This document shows positions 35,464 to 43,635 of a DNA stretch of 64,000 bases, piece after piece. The stretch is from Mycolicibacterium bacteremicum. GTDB taxonomy: Bacteria; Actinomycetota; Actinomycetes; Mycobacteriales; Mycobacteriaceae. The notes under the pieces are model-generated. The model was given only the letters and a program-made list of their open reading frames with translations. It searched no databases and was not told the DNA's origin. Numbering within the stretch: position 1 is the first letter of the stretch; each line of letters begins with the position of its first letter. The position numbers were made by a program, and so were the translations under genes. The stretch lies in NCBI RefSeq assembly GCF_943913955.1, contig NZ_CALUAE010000018.1:26131-90130 (forward strand), in the 5' to 3' direction.

Positions 35464-36302
35464 CGGATCGGATCAGCGGTCGGACCGTTGTCATCACCGG
35501 CGCCGCCCGGGGTATCGGCTACGCTACGGCGCGCGCCCTGGCGCAGCGCGGAGCGCACGTCGTGATCGGCGACCGGGACATCGCCGCGCTGACGACGGCG
35601 AAGGCGGCGCTCGGAGTGGACGGGTATCCGCTCGACGTGACCGACCGCGACAGCTTCGCCGCTTTCCTGGACGCGGCGCGCGGCGACGGACATGTCGACG
35701 TGCTCATCAACAACGCCGGGGTGATGCCGATCGGCGGCTTCCTGGATCAGTCCGTCGCGGCCATCCGGTCGGCGATCGAGGTCAACTTCTACGGCGTGGT
35801 CACGGGCTGCCAACTCGTGCTCCCGGAGATGACGGCCCGCGGCGCCGGACACATCGTCAACGTGGCCTCGCTGGCCGGCATGATGCCGGTGCCCGGGCAG
35901 ACGGTGTACTCGGGTACCAAATCCGCGGTGATCAGCCTGTCGAGCGCGCTGGCCGACGAATTCGCCTCGCGCGGTGTGCAGGTCACCGTCGTCATGCCGC
36001 CGTTCACCCGCACCGAACTGATCGCCGGCACCACCGAGACCAAGGCGAACCGACCCGTCGAACCCGAGGCTATCGCCGCGGCGATCGTGAAGGCGCTGAA
36101 CCGGCCGCGCACCCATGTCAGCGTGCCCGGCGGCATCCGGTTCGTGCTCGGCCCGATGGGGATGCTCGGGCCACGCGGGCGGCGCTGGATCGGTCGCCGA
36201 TTCGGCACGGACAAGATGTTCTTGGAGTTCGACGCCGTTGCCCGACACGGCTATGAGACCCGCGCGCAGGCCGCGCTCGGCGTCGTGCAGGACCGACAGT
36301 GA
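35460..36302 (+). CDS. short-chain dehydrogenase/reductase (SDR)
   Basis: 280 residues from the ATG at 35460. The classical cofactor loop VVITGAARGIGYATA, the NNAGV motif and the catalytic VYSGTKSAVISLS segment are present. The last 50 residues (a GPMGMLGPRGRRWIGRRFG region) form a basic C-terminal extension typical of mycobacterial SDRs that act on lipid substrates. It lies between an LLM enzyme and a P450 in one operon. Confidence 0.88.
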   Translation: MTDRISGRTVVITGAARGIGYATARALAQRGAHVVIGDRDIAALTTAKAALGVDGYPLDVTDRDSFAAFLDAARGDGHVDVLINNAGVMPIGGFLDQSVAAIRSAIEVNFYGVVTGCQLVLPEMTARGAGHIVNVASLAGMMPVPGQTVYSGTKSAVISLSSALADEFASRGVQVTVVMPPFTRTELIAGTTETKANRPVEPEAIAAAIVKALNRPRTHVSVPGGIRFVLGPMGMLGPRGRRWIGRRFGTDKMFLEFDAVARHGYETRAQAALGVVQDRQ

Positions 36303-36312
36303 GGAGCCGCCG

Positions 36313-37545
36313 ATGAGCACACCCACCATGGACGACGCGGGCAGGTGTCTGGCCGATCCCAAGGCCTACACCGATGAGGCCGGGCTACACGCCGCGCTGA
36401 CCCACCTGCGCACGCATGCGCCGATCTGCTGGGTCGAGGTGCCCGATTACGCGCCGTTCTGGGCGATCACCAAGCATGCCGACATCATGGAGATCGAGCG
36501 GGCCGACGATGTCTTCACCAATTCGCCGCGGCCGGTGCTGGTGACCAGACAGGGTGACGAGCAGCAGGCCGCCGTCGGCATCAAGACCCTGATCCACATG
36601 GACGATCCCCAGCACCGCCACTTCCGTGCCATCGGCGCGAACTGGTTCCGGCCCAAGGCCATGCGCGCACTCAAGGAGCGCGCCGACCTGCTCGCCGTGC
36701 AGTTCGTGGACCGGATGGCCGCCGAGGGACCGGAATGCGATTTCGTCCAGCAGGTGGCGGTCAACTATCCGCTGTACATGATCATGACCCTGCTCGGCGT
36801 GCCGGAATCCGACTTCGGGCGGATGCTGCGCTGGACGCAGGAACTCTTCGGCAGCGATGACGAGGAGATGCAGCGCGGCAGCATGGAGGAGAGCATGGGT
36901 GCCCTGCTGGAGATGTTCGGCTACTTCACCGAGCTGACCGCGTCGCGGCGGGCCAACCCGACCGATGATCTGGCGTCGACGATTGCCAACGCGACGATCG
37001 ACGGCAAGCCGCTCGACGATATCGAAACCGTGTCGTACTACGCCATTCTCGCCGCCGCCGGACATGATACGTCGAGCGCCGGCATCTCCGGCGGGATGCA
37101 TGCGCTCGTGGAGCACCCGGATCAGCTGGCGCGGCTGCGCGACAACCCGGGCCTGATGCCGCTGGCGGTCGAGGAGATGATCCGCTGGACCACCCCGGTC
37201 AAGGAATTCATGCGGACGGCGCAGCGCGACTACGCGATCCGCGGCGTGCGGATCGCGGCGGGGGATTCGGTGCTGTTGTCCTACGTGTCGGGCAACCGCG
37301 ACGAGGACGTGTTCGACGAGCCGTTCCGGTTCGACATCGGGCGAGACCCCAACCGGCACATCGCATTCGGATACGGCGTGCACTTCTGCCTCGGCGCCGC
37401 GCTGGCCCGCCTGGAGGTGAACAGTTTCTTCTCCGCGCTGCTGCCGCGGCTGGAGTCGGTCGAACTTGCCGGCCCCGCCCAGCACATGGCGACCACGTTC
37501 GTCGGCGGGCTCAAGCACCTACCGCTGCGGTACCGGGTGCGCTGA
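36313..37545 (+). CDS. cytochrome P450
   Basis: 410 residues from the ATG at 36313 with GAGGAG upstream. I-helix AAAGHDTSSAGIS, ExxR in EEMIRW and heme loop AFGYGVHFCLGAALARLE are intact. The overall layout resembles actinobacterial steroid and fatty-acid P450s, but I cannot assign a family. No ferredoxin gene is adjacent. It ends the operon that begins at 34417 and is followed by stem-loop copy 3. Confidence 0.92.
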   Translation: MSTPTMDDAGRCLADPKAYTDEAGLHAALTHLRTHAPICWVEVPDYAPFWAITKHADIMEIERADDVFTNSPRPVLVTRQGDEQQAAVGIKTLIHMDDPQHRHFRAIGANWFRPKAMRALKERADLLAVQFVDRMAAEGPECDFVQQVAVNYPLYMIMTLLGVPESDFGRMLRWTQELFGSDDEEMQRGSMEESMGALLEMFGYFTELTASRRANPTDDLASTIANATIDGKPLDDIETVSYYAILAAAGHDTSSAGISGGMHALVEHPDQLARLRDNPGLMPLAVEEMIRWTTPVKEFMRTAQRDYAIRGVRIAAGDSVLLSYVSGNRDEDVFDEPFRFDIGRDPNRHIAFGYGVHFCLGAALARLEVNSFFSALLPRLESVELAGPAQHMATTFVGGLKHLPLRYRVR

Positions 37546-37550
37546 CCTGC

Positions 37551-37615
37551 CGGCGAGCGTGCGGAAACTTCGCCCGTAACACGGCGTGTCGGGGTGCAGA
37601 CACGCACGCTCGCCG
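37551..37615. repeat. large stem-loop repeat, copy 3
   Basis: Perfect 13-bp arms, CGGCGAGCGTGCG (37551-37563) and its complement (37603-37615), around a 39-nt loop with its own small ACACG/CGTGT hairpin. It lies between the convergent P450 and ybdD-like genes. It shares the 19-mer GGCGTGTCGGGGTGCAGAC with copy 4. Confidence 0.85.
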
Positions 37616-37635
37616 AGAAGGGGGAGGGGTTCGGG

Positions 37636-37827
37636 TCAGCAGCAGCGGGATTGCGGGTTGGCCTCGGTGGCCGCGTGCCGCATCCGCCAGTACTCCCGCT
37701 CGGTCGGCACCGGCGCATCGGGGTGCCGGCGCGCGAGATGCTCGGTGTAGCGGCGGTAGTGGTTATCGCCCATCAATGATGACCAGTACCAACTGATCTG
37801 GCGTGCGAGGGTGGCAAGGCGTCCCAT
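37636..37827 (-). CDS. small YbdD/YjiX-family protein, partner of CstA
   Basis: 63 residues from the ATG at 37827. It contains the family pattern DNHYRRYTEHLARRHPDAPV and the characteristic C-terminal Cys pair (SRCC). These small proteins accompany CstA-type transporters in enteric and other bacteria. The start lies 55 nt inside the end of the cstA-like gene, so translation is coupled. A shorter start at Met19 is possible but would remove conserved sequence. Much longer in-frame readings through cstA are rejected. Confidence 0.82.
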   Translation of the reverse strand: MGRLATLARQISWYWSSLMGDNHYRRYTEHLARRHPDAPVPTEREYWRMRHAATEANPQSRCC

Positions 37828-40058
37828 TGTTTCTGCACCTCCTTCTCGGCCTCGCTGGGAATCAGCCCGGACGGGGCGAAGATGCGCGACGGCACCGGGT
37901 CGTCCTCGGTGGTGGGACTGCCACCGCCGCGCAGGTGGCGGATCACCACCACCACACCGGCCGCGACGACGATCAGCACCAGCACCGCGAAGATGATCGA
38001 CAGCGATCCCTGGATGAACGTATTGCGGATCACCGCATCGATCTGATCCGGCGTCTTGGCCGCGCCGAAGGACGACTCGCCGGCCTCCTTGGCCGCCACG
38101 TACTGCGAATGCTGTTTCCAATAGCCGACTTTCGGGTCGGCGGAGAAGATCTTCTGCCACGACGCGGTCATCGTGACGATCAGGTCCCAGGCCAGCGGCA
38201 GCCCGGGTATCCACGCCCACTTCAGGTAGCCCTTCTTGATGATCACCACCGTCACCACCGTGAGCGCGATGGCGGCCAACAGCTGGTTGGCGATACCGAA
38301 CAGCGGGAACAGCGTGTTGATACCGCCCAGCGGGTCGGTGACACCCATCAACAGGATCGATCCCCACGCCGCGACGACGATGACACTGCAGACCCAGGCG
38401 CCGACGCGCCAGCTCGGATCGCGGAGTTTCTTCATCGGGCCGCCGATGTTGCCCAGTCCGTCGGACAGCATGAACCGGGCGACGCGGGTGCCGGCGTCGA
38501 CGGTGGTGAGGATGAACAGGGCCTCGAACATGATCGCGAAGTGATACCAGAACGCTTTGAGCCCGGATCCGCCGAACACCTGCAGCACCTCGGACATGCC
38601 GAAGGCCAACGTCGGCGCGCCGCCGGTGCGCGAGATGATCGATTCCTCACCGACCCCCTGTGCGGCGGCCTCGATCTCGGCCGGCGTGATCGGGGCACCG
38701 GACAGGCCCAGACCGTTGACGTATTCGGCCGCGGACTCGGCGGCGCCACCGGTCGCGGCGGCCGGGGCGTTCATCACGAAGTAGAGGTGTTGGTTCAGGA
38801 TGCACGCGGTGATCAGCGCCATGATCGCGACGAACGACTCGGTGAGCATGCCGCCGTAGCCGATGAGGCGCATCTGGCTTTCCTTCTCCAGCAGCTTCGG
38901 GGTGGTGCCCGAGGAGATCAGCGAGTGGAAACCCGACAGGGCGCCGCAGGCGATGGTGATGAACAGGAAGGGGAACAGCGCGCCGGCGAACACCGGACCG
39001 TCCCCGCGGGTGGCGAACTGCGAGATCGCCGGGGCTTCCATCAGCGGGCGGGCCAGCAGGATGCCGACGGCCAGTAGTGCGATGGTGCCGACCTTCATGA
39101 ACGTCGACAGATAATCGCGCGGGGCCAGCAGGAACCACACCGGCAGCACCGAGGCGGCCAGGCCGTAGATGATGATGCACCACGACAGCGTCACCTTCGA
39201 CAGCGTGAACCAGTCCGCGCCCCACGAGGTTTCGGCGACCCAACCGCCGGACACCACCGCCAGCAGCAGCAGCGCGACGCCGATCAGCGAGACCTCGGAG
39301 ACCCGGCCCGGACGCAGGAAGCGCAGATACAGGCCCATGAAGATGGCGATCGGGATCGTCATCGCGATCGAGAACACACCCCAGGGGCTCTCGGCGAGTG
39401 CGTTGACGACGACCAGCGCCAGCACCGCCAGCAGGATCACCATGATCACCAGCACGCCGACGATCGCGGCCACACCGCCGACAGGTCCGAGTTCGTCGCG
39501 CGCCATCTGGCCCAGCGAGCGGCCACGCCGGCGTGTCGAGATGGTCAGCACCAGGTAGTCCTGCACACAGCCGGCGACCAGCGCGCCGATGATGATCCAG
39601 ATGGTGCCCGGCAGGAACCCCATCTGGGTGGCCAGCACCGGGCCGACCAGCGGACCCGCGCCGGCGATGGCGGCGAAGTGGTGCCCGAACAGCACCCGCC
39701 GATCGGTCGGCATGTAATCGGTGCCGTTCTCGAAGATCTCGGCAGGGGTGGCGTTGTCGTCGCGCGGTTTGACGATCTTCATCTCGATCAGCCGGGCGTA
39801 GAACCGGAAGCCGATCACGTAGGTGCAGATCGCGGCGATGACGAACCACACCGCGTTGACCGTCTCCCCACGGAAGAACGCGATGACGGCCCACGCGACG
39901 GCGCCGAGCACGGCGACGACGGTGAAGATGATCCGGTGCTTGGTGGTGATCGGTGACCGGTCGATGACGGCGACCGGCGGCAGGTCCTTGTCGGTGCGGA
40001 TGAAGGTGATGTCGCCGCGGGTTTCCTCGGTCCGGTCAGGAGCAGTCGGTGATCCCAT
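37773..40058 (-). CDS. cstA: carbon starvation protein A, peptide/pyruvate transporter
   Basis: 761 residues, a polytopic membrane protein with about 16 hydrophobic segments. CstA hallmarks include the GHHFAAIAGAGPLVGPVLA block, VQDYLVLTISTRRRGRSLGQ, FHSLISSGTTPK and LFPLFGIANQLLAAIAL. It should take up peptides or pyruvate during carbon limitation. A long hydrophilic C-terminus follows the last membrane segment. It is followed by its small YbdD-type partner and preceded by ligB on the same strand; the ligB-cstA neighbourhood is also seen in M. tuberculosis (Rv3062-Rv3063). Confidence 0.95.
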   Translation of the reverse strand: MGSPTAPDRTEETRGDITFIRTDKDLPPVAVIDRSPITTKHRIIFTVVAVLGAVAWAVIAFFRGETVNAVWFVIAAICTYVIGFRFYARLIEMKIVKPRDDNATPAEIFENGTDYMPTDRRVLFGHHFAAIAGAGPLVGPVLATQMGFLPGTIWIIIGALVAGCVQDYLVLTISTRRRGRSLGQMARDELGPVGGVAAIVGVLVIMVILLAVLALVVVNALAESPWGVFSIAMTIPIAIFMGLYLRFLRPGRVSEVSLIGVALLLLAVVSGGWVAETSWGADWFTLSKVTLSWCIIIYGLAASVLPVWFLLAPRDYLSTFMKVGTIALLAVGILLARPLMEAPAISQFATRGDGPVFAGALFPFLFITIACGALSGFHSLISSGTTPKLLEKESQMRLIGYGGMLTESFVAIMALITACILNQHLYFVMNAPAAATGGAAESAAEYVNGLGLSGAPITPAEIEAAAQGVGEESIISRTGGAPTLAFGMSEVLQVFGGSGLKAFWYHFAIMFEALFILTTVDAGTRVARFMLSDGLGNIGGPMKKLRDPSWRVGAWVCSVIVVAAWGSILLMGVTDPLGGINTLFPLFGIANQLLAAIALTVVTVVIIKKGYLKWAWIPGLPLAWDLIVTMTASWQKIFSADPKVGYWKQHSQYVAAKEAGESSFGAAKTPDQIDAVIRNTFIQGSLSIIFAVLVLIVVAAGVVVVIRHLRGGGSPTTEDDPVPSRIFAPSGLIPSEAEKEVQKQWDALPPSHARSVGTGHH

Positions 40059-40104
40059 GGGTTCGATCCTTGCACCGCGTCAACGTGACGTTGGGACTTT
40101 GCCC

Positions 40105-41625
40105 TCAACCGCCGCGTTCGAACAGCTCACGGACGGTGTGCACCGTGTCGGCCTGCGCGGCGGGCTTGTCGTCCCGATACCGCACGACGCGGGCGAACCG
40201 CAGCGCCATGGCCGCCGGATAGCGCGAGGACGATTGCACGCCGTCCAGCGCGATCTCCACGACCTGCTCGGGGCGCACCCGCACCACGTAACCATCGGTG
40301 CCGTCGACCGCCAGCTCGGTGAACCGTGCGGTCTGCCAGACCAGCATCTCGTCGGTCATCCCCTTGAACGTCTTGCCCAGCATCACGAATCCGCCGGTGT
40401 CGGGGTCGCGGGCACCGAGGTGGATGTTGGACAGCTTGCCGCTGCGCCGCCCGGATCCCCATTCGACGGCCAGCACCACCAGGTCCAGGGTGTGTACCGG
40501 TTTGACCTTCAGCCAGCCCGCGCCGCGGCGGCCGGCCTCATACGCTGCGCCCGGCGCCTTGGCCATCACGCCCTCGTGGCCGGCGGCCAGCGTGGTCTCC
40601 AGAAAACGTTGCGCGGCCGCGGGATCGGTGGTGACCAACCGGTCCACCCGCTGTTGCGCGGGCACCACCTCCTGCAGCGCGGTCATCCGCTCGGTCAGCG
40701 GCAGGTCGAGCAGGTCGACACCATCGCGGTGCAGCAGGTCGAAGAAGAACACCGACAGCGGCTCCTCGCGCGGGGCGCTCGAGCGGGTGCCGAAGCGGGA
40801 CGCGGTGACCTGGAAACGGTGCGGGCGCCCGTCGGGACGCAGCGCGATGGCCTCGGCATCGGCGATCAGATCGGTCACGGGCAGCGCGAGCACAGCGTCG
40901 ACCACCTCGGGTAGCCGCGCGGTGACATCGTCGAGGGTCCGGGTGTACACGCTGACCTGCCGCCCGGCGCGATGGATCTGCACCCGCGCGCCGTCCAGTT
41001 TGGCCTCGAACACGCCTTCGCCGCCGAGTTTGTCCAGCGCCTCGGCGACCCCGGTCGCGGTCTGGGCGAGCATCGGTGACACCGGCCGGCCGACCTGCAG
41101 GGTGAACTGCGTGAGATCCCCGCCGTGCAGGGCGGCCGCGGCCACCAGCGGCAGATCACCGGCCAGCATCGCGGCACGCCGGATCGCGGCGGAAGGCAGC
41201 TCGGCGGCCTTGGCCACCGCATCGGCCATCACACCGGCCAACGCGCCCTGGCGCAGCTCCCCGGACAGCAGGCGGCGCAGAAACTGCTGCTCGGCACCGG
41301 TGGCGGCGGTGAACAGCGCGGCGACCTGCTCGGCACGCCGGGCTTGGGAACCCTTGCCGGCGATCGCCTTGATCTCGGTGAGGGCGGTGTCCACGGCGGC
41401 GACGGTCAGGGTGGGCTCCGACGCCGGTGCGGGCAGGCTGCGCAGGCCCGCCCAGCCGACGCCGATCTGCCGCTGGGGCAGCTCACCGGACAGCCAGGCC
41501 ACCACGACCGCAACCTCGGCGGCATCGGCCCGGCGCAGCGCCCCCGCCACCCGATTCACCTTGGCCAGTCGCGACGATAGGGAGCCGACCTCGTCGGAGG
41601 CGGCGGCGATCTCTGCCAGCAACAC
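40105..41625 (-). CDS. ligB: ATP-dependent DNA ligase LigB
   Basis: 506 residues, matching mycobacterial LigB in length and sequence. The start is the GTG at 41625 with GGAG upstream; the reading frame is open further but that sequence is not LigB-like. The nucleotidyltransferase motif is EAKLDGARVQIHR (active-site Lys), followed by SVFFFDLLHRDG, EGVMAKAP and WLKVKP. The N-terminal domain carries SGELPQRQIGVGW. It seals DNA nicks with ATP. It lies 46 nt upstream of cstA and diverges from the narJ-like gene. Confidence 0.95.
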   Translation of the reverse strand: MLLAEIAAASDEVGSLSSRLAKVNRVAGALRRADAAEVAVVVAWLSGELPQRQIGVGWAGLRSLPAPASEPTLTVAAVDTALTEIKAIAGKGSQARRAEQVAALFTAATGAEQQFLRRLLSGELRQGALAGVMADAVAKAAELPSAAIRRAAMLAGDLPLVAAAALHGGDLTQFTLQVGRPVSPMLAQTATGVAEALDKLGGEGVFEAKLDGARVQIHRAGRQVSVYTRTLDDVTARLPEVVDAVLALPVTDLIADAEAIALRPDGRPHRFQVTASRFGTRSSAPREEPLSVFFFDLLHRDGVDLLDLPLTERMTALQEVVPAQQRVDRLVTTDPAAAQRFLETTLAAGHEGVMAKAPGAAYEAGRRGAGWLKVKPVHTLDLVVLAVEWGSGRRSGKLSNIHLGARDPDTGGFVMLGKTFKGMTDEMLVWQTARFTELAVDGTDGYVVRVRPEQVVEIALDGVQSSSRYPAAMALRFARVVRYRDDKPAAQADTVHTVRELFERGG

Positions 41626-41734
41626 CGCTCCAGCGTCCCACCACCGACCGACATTTCCGGCGAAAGCGTGCTTTGCGGCCCCGTCAGTGGTTCGCTTGGT
41701 ACATGACACCTGTCCGTTCCCGGGGGAGCCGAAC

Positions 41735-42352
41735 GTGAGGCGGCGCGCCAAGCGCTCCGCCACGGTCGCGCATCGCCTGGCGTGGCAGGGTTCGGCGCTG
41801 CTGCTGGCCCGACCGGACGGCCAATTCTTCGACCGTGTGCACCTGGTCGCCGAGATGCTGGGCCACCTGGACGGGCCGGTGGCGATGCCGCTGGGCCGCG
41901 CAATCGCCGGTCTGCAGCAGCAGAGCCTGGTGGCCGTCACGCGCGCCCATGACGAGGTCTTCGGCCCGAACATCGATCGCGACCTGCGGCTGACCACCTG
42001 GATTGCCGGTACCACCCGCGAACAGGTCGGGCATGTGCTGGAGTTCACCAGCGCCTACCGGGCAGCCGGGGTGCAACGGCCGCGCGGTGAGGCGCACGAC
42101 CATCTCGCGGTGCTGCTGGAGTTCGCCGCCCACGTCGACCCGGAGGCGGGCGGGCGGCTGCTGGCCGAGTACCGGGTGCCGGTGGCGGCGATAACCCGCA
42201 CACTGGCCGACGTGGGGTCACCGTTCGCCCACGTGCTCACCGCGGTCGGCGCGACGCTGCCGGAGGTGACCGCGCAGCAGGTCGACGAGTTGTTGCGGTC
42301 CGTCCAGGACATGCCCGACGAATCCAAACGGCACGCGCCGAACGGGCTTTGA
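41735..42352 (+). CDS. narJ: NarJ-like nitrate reductase assembly chaperone
   Basis: 205 residues from a GTG at 41735 with a GGGGAG ribosome site. The N-terminus is basic (RRRAKRS). NarJ/TorD-family features are DHLAVLLEFAAHVDPEAGG, the LLAEYR helix, and the region ITRTLADVGSPFAHVLTAV. NarJ proteins hold apo-NarG during molybdenum cofactor insertion. No narG, narH or narI flanks it; instead it sits between ligB and a flavin-binding protein with a DosR box. Its client may be encoded elsewhere. Confidence 0.72.
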   Translation: MRRRAKRSATVAHRLAWQGSALLLARPDGQFFDRVHLVAEMLGHLDGPVAMPLGRAIAGLQQQSLVAVTRAHDEVFGPNIDRDLRLTTWIAGTTREQVGHVLEFTSAYRAAGVQRPRGEAHDHLAVLLEFAAHVDPEAGGRLLAEYRVPVAAITRTLADVGSPFAHVLTAVGATLPEVTAQQVDELLRSVQDMPDESKRHAPNGL

Positions 42353-42361
42353 CGGCGAGCC

Positions 42362-42377
42362 GGGGACTTTCGGCCCT
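42362..42377 (+). promoter_or_regulatory. DosR (DevR) box
   Basis: GGGGACTTTCGGCCCT matches the dormancy-regulon consensus (GGGACTTTNGGCCCT) at every fixed position. It is 60 bp upstream of the flavin-binding protein gene at 42437 and 10 bp after the narJ-like stop. Confidence 0.82.
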
Positions 42378-42436
42378 GCCATCGCCATCCCGATCGGCCG
42401 ACACTGGGTGCGTCAGCGAAACCCGGAGGTGGCCCG

Positions 42437-42865
42437 ATGTCTCACACCCAGCAACTGGAAGTCCTCAACCGCAGGCAGTGCCTGGACCGGTTGCAACAGG
42501 TCAGGGTGGGCCGACTGGTGTTCACCGAGGACGCCTTGCCGGCGATCCAGCCGGTCAACTTCCGGATCTGGCGCGATGACGTGGTGATCCGGGTGGCCGG
42601 CGGACCCAAGCTGGCGGCCGCGACCGATCACCGCGTGGTGGCGTTCGAAGCCGATGAACTCGATCCCGATCTGCGCAGCGGTTGGAGCGTCACCGTGGTC
42701 GGCACCGCCGAACCCATCACCGAGGTCGACGACCTGGTGGCGGTGGCGGGCACCTTCATCGAGCCCTGGGTGCGGGGCAGGCGTGAGCACTTCGTACGGA
42801 TCAGGACCGACCGGATGACCGGAAGACAGTTCCTGGCGGATGCCGTACCGGCATACCGGCCATGA
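42437..42865 (+). CDS. pyridoxamine 5'-phosphate oxidase-fold flavin/F420-binding protein
   Basis: 142 residues. A split beta-barrel PPOX protein with the pattern CLDRLQQVRVGRLVFTEDA, LPAIQPVNF, and an RREHFVRIRTDRMTGRQF end. Such proteins bind FMN or F420 and several belong to the dormancy regulon of mycobacteria. The DosR box just upstream supports hypoxia or NO induction. The next gene is a DosR-type regulator 7 nt downstream, so the pair may form an amplifying loop. Confidence 0.84.
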   Translation: MSHTQQLEVLNRRQCLDRLQQVRVGRLVFTEDALPAIQPVNFRIWRDDVVIRVAGGPKLAAATDHRVVAFEADELDPDLRSGWSVTVVGTAEPITEVDDLVAVAGTFIEPWVRGRREHFVRIRTDRMTGRQFLADAVPAYRP

Positions 42866-42872
42866 TGGAGCC

Positions 42873-43529
42873 ATGCCCGTGGTGAAGGTGTTCCTGGTCG
42901 ACGATCACGAGGTCGTCCGGCGCGGTCTGATCGACCTGCTCGGGTCCGATCCGGAGCTGCAGGTCGTCGGCGAGGCCGGCACCGTCGCCGAGGCGCTGGC
43001 CCGCATCCCGGCGGTGCGCCCCGAGGTCGCGGTGCTCGACGTCCGGCTGCCCGACGGCAACGGCATCGAGCTGTGCCGTGACCTGCTGTCGGAGGTGCCC
43101 GGGCTGCGCTGCCTGATGTTGACGTCGTTCACCTCCGACGAGGCGATGCTCGACGCCATCCTGGCCGGCGCGAGCGGGTATGTGGTCAAGGACATCAAGG
43201 GTCTCGAACTGGCCGCTGCCATCAAGGATGTCGGCGCGGGCCGCTCGCTGCTGGACAACCGGGCCGCGGCCGCCCTGATGGCCAATCTGCGGAGCGCGGC
43301 CGAACAAGACCCGCTGACGGGGCTGACCGATCAGGAGCGCACGCTGCTGCAGCTGCTGTCCGAGGGGCTGACCAATCGCCAGATCGCCGCCCGGATGTTC
43401 CTGGCCGAGAAGACGGTGAAGAACTACGTGTCGCGGCTGCTGGCCAAGCTCGGGATGGAACGTCGAACGCAGGCAGCGGTTTTCGCCTCCAGGTTGCAGC
43501 AGCGGGCTCGGCCCTACGGGGAACGCTGA
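42873..43529 (+). CDS. devR: DevR/DosR-type NarL-family response regulator
   Basis: 218 residues from the ATG at 42873. The receiver domain has DDHEVVRRGL, the phospho-acceptor Asp56 in VAVLDVRLPDGNGIEL, and GASGYVVKDIKG. The LuxR-type DNA-binding domain has LTDQERTLLQLLSEGLTN and EKTVKNYVSRLLAKLGMERR. These stretches are almost identical to M. tuberculosis DosR. There is no histidine kinase gene next to it, so it is either a second DosR paralogue or the genome's DosR with a remote kinase. Transcribed with the PPOX gene downstream of the DosR box. Confidence 0.9.
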   Translation: MPVVKVFLVDDHEVVRRGLIDLLGSDPELQVVGEAGTVAEALARIPAVRPEVAVLDVRLPDGNGIELCRDLLSEVPGLRCLMLTSFTSDEAMLDAILAGASGYVVKDIKGLELAAAIKDVGAGRSLLDNRAAAALMANLRSAAEQDPLTGLTDQERTLLQLLSEGLTNRQIAARMFLAEKTVKNYVSRLLAKLGMERRTQAAVFASRLQQRARPYGER

Positions 43530-43530
43530 C

Positions 43531-43618
43531 AACTTCGGCCGGTGCTCGCCGGGTGCGAGCGTGCGCGAAGTTGGCTGCAAAGGCGGCGTGTCGGGGTGCA
43601 GACGCGCACCGTCGGCGG
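43531..43618. repeat. large stem-loop repeat, copy 4 (bidirectional terminator-like)
   Basis: A compound structure between convergent devR and the molybdoenzyme gene. AACTTCG (43531) pairs with CGAAGTT (43566), and inside it GCTCGC (43544) pairs with GCGAGC (43555). The part from 43555 resembles copy 3: GCGAGCGTGCG, then the shared 19-mer at 43585-43603. The far right arm is degenerate. Confidence 0.75.
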
Positions 43619-43635
43619 GAACGGGCGGCCGGCGG

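Noticed and set aside
37636..38367. 243-codon reading of the YbdD-like gene through cstA
   Set aside because: Sequence upstream of 37827 is antisense-free overlap with cstA in another frame and matches no family.
40105..41625. end-joining ligase LigD
   Set aside because: No polymerase or nuclease domains and no ku nearby; the sequence follows LigB.
42873..43529. a DosS-type sensor kinase partner next to devR
   Set aside because: The next gene is a convergent molybdoenzyme; no histidine kinase frame exists in the neighbourhood.
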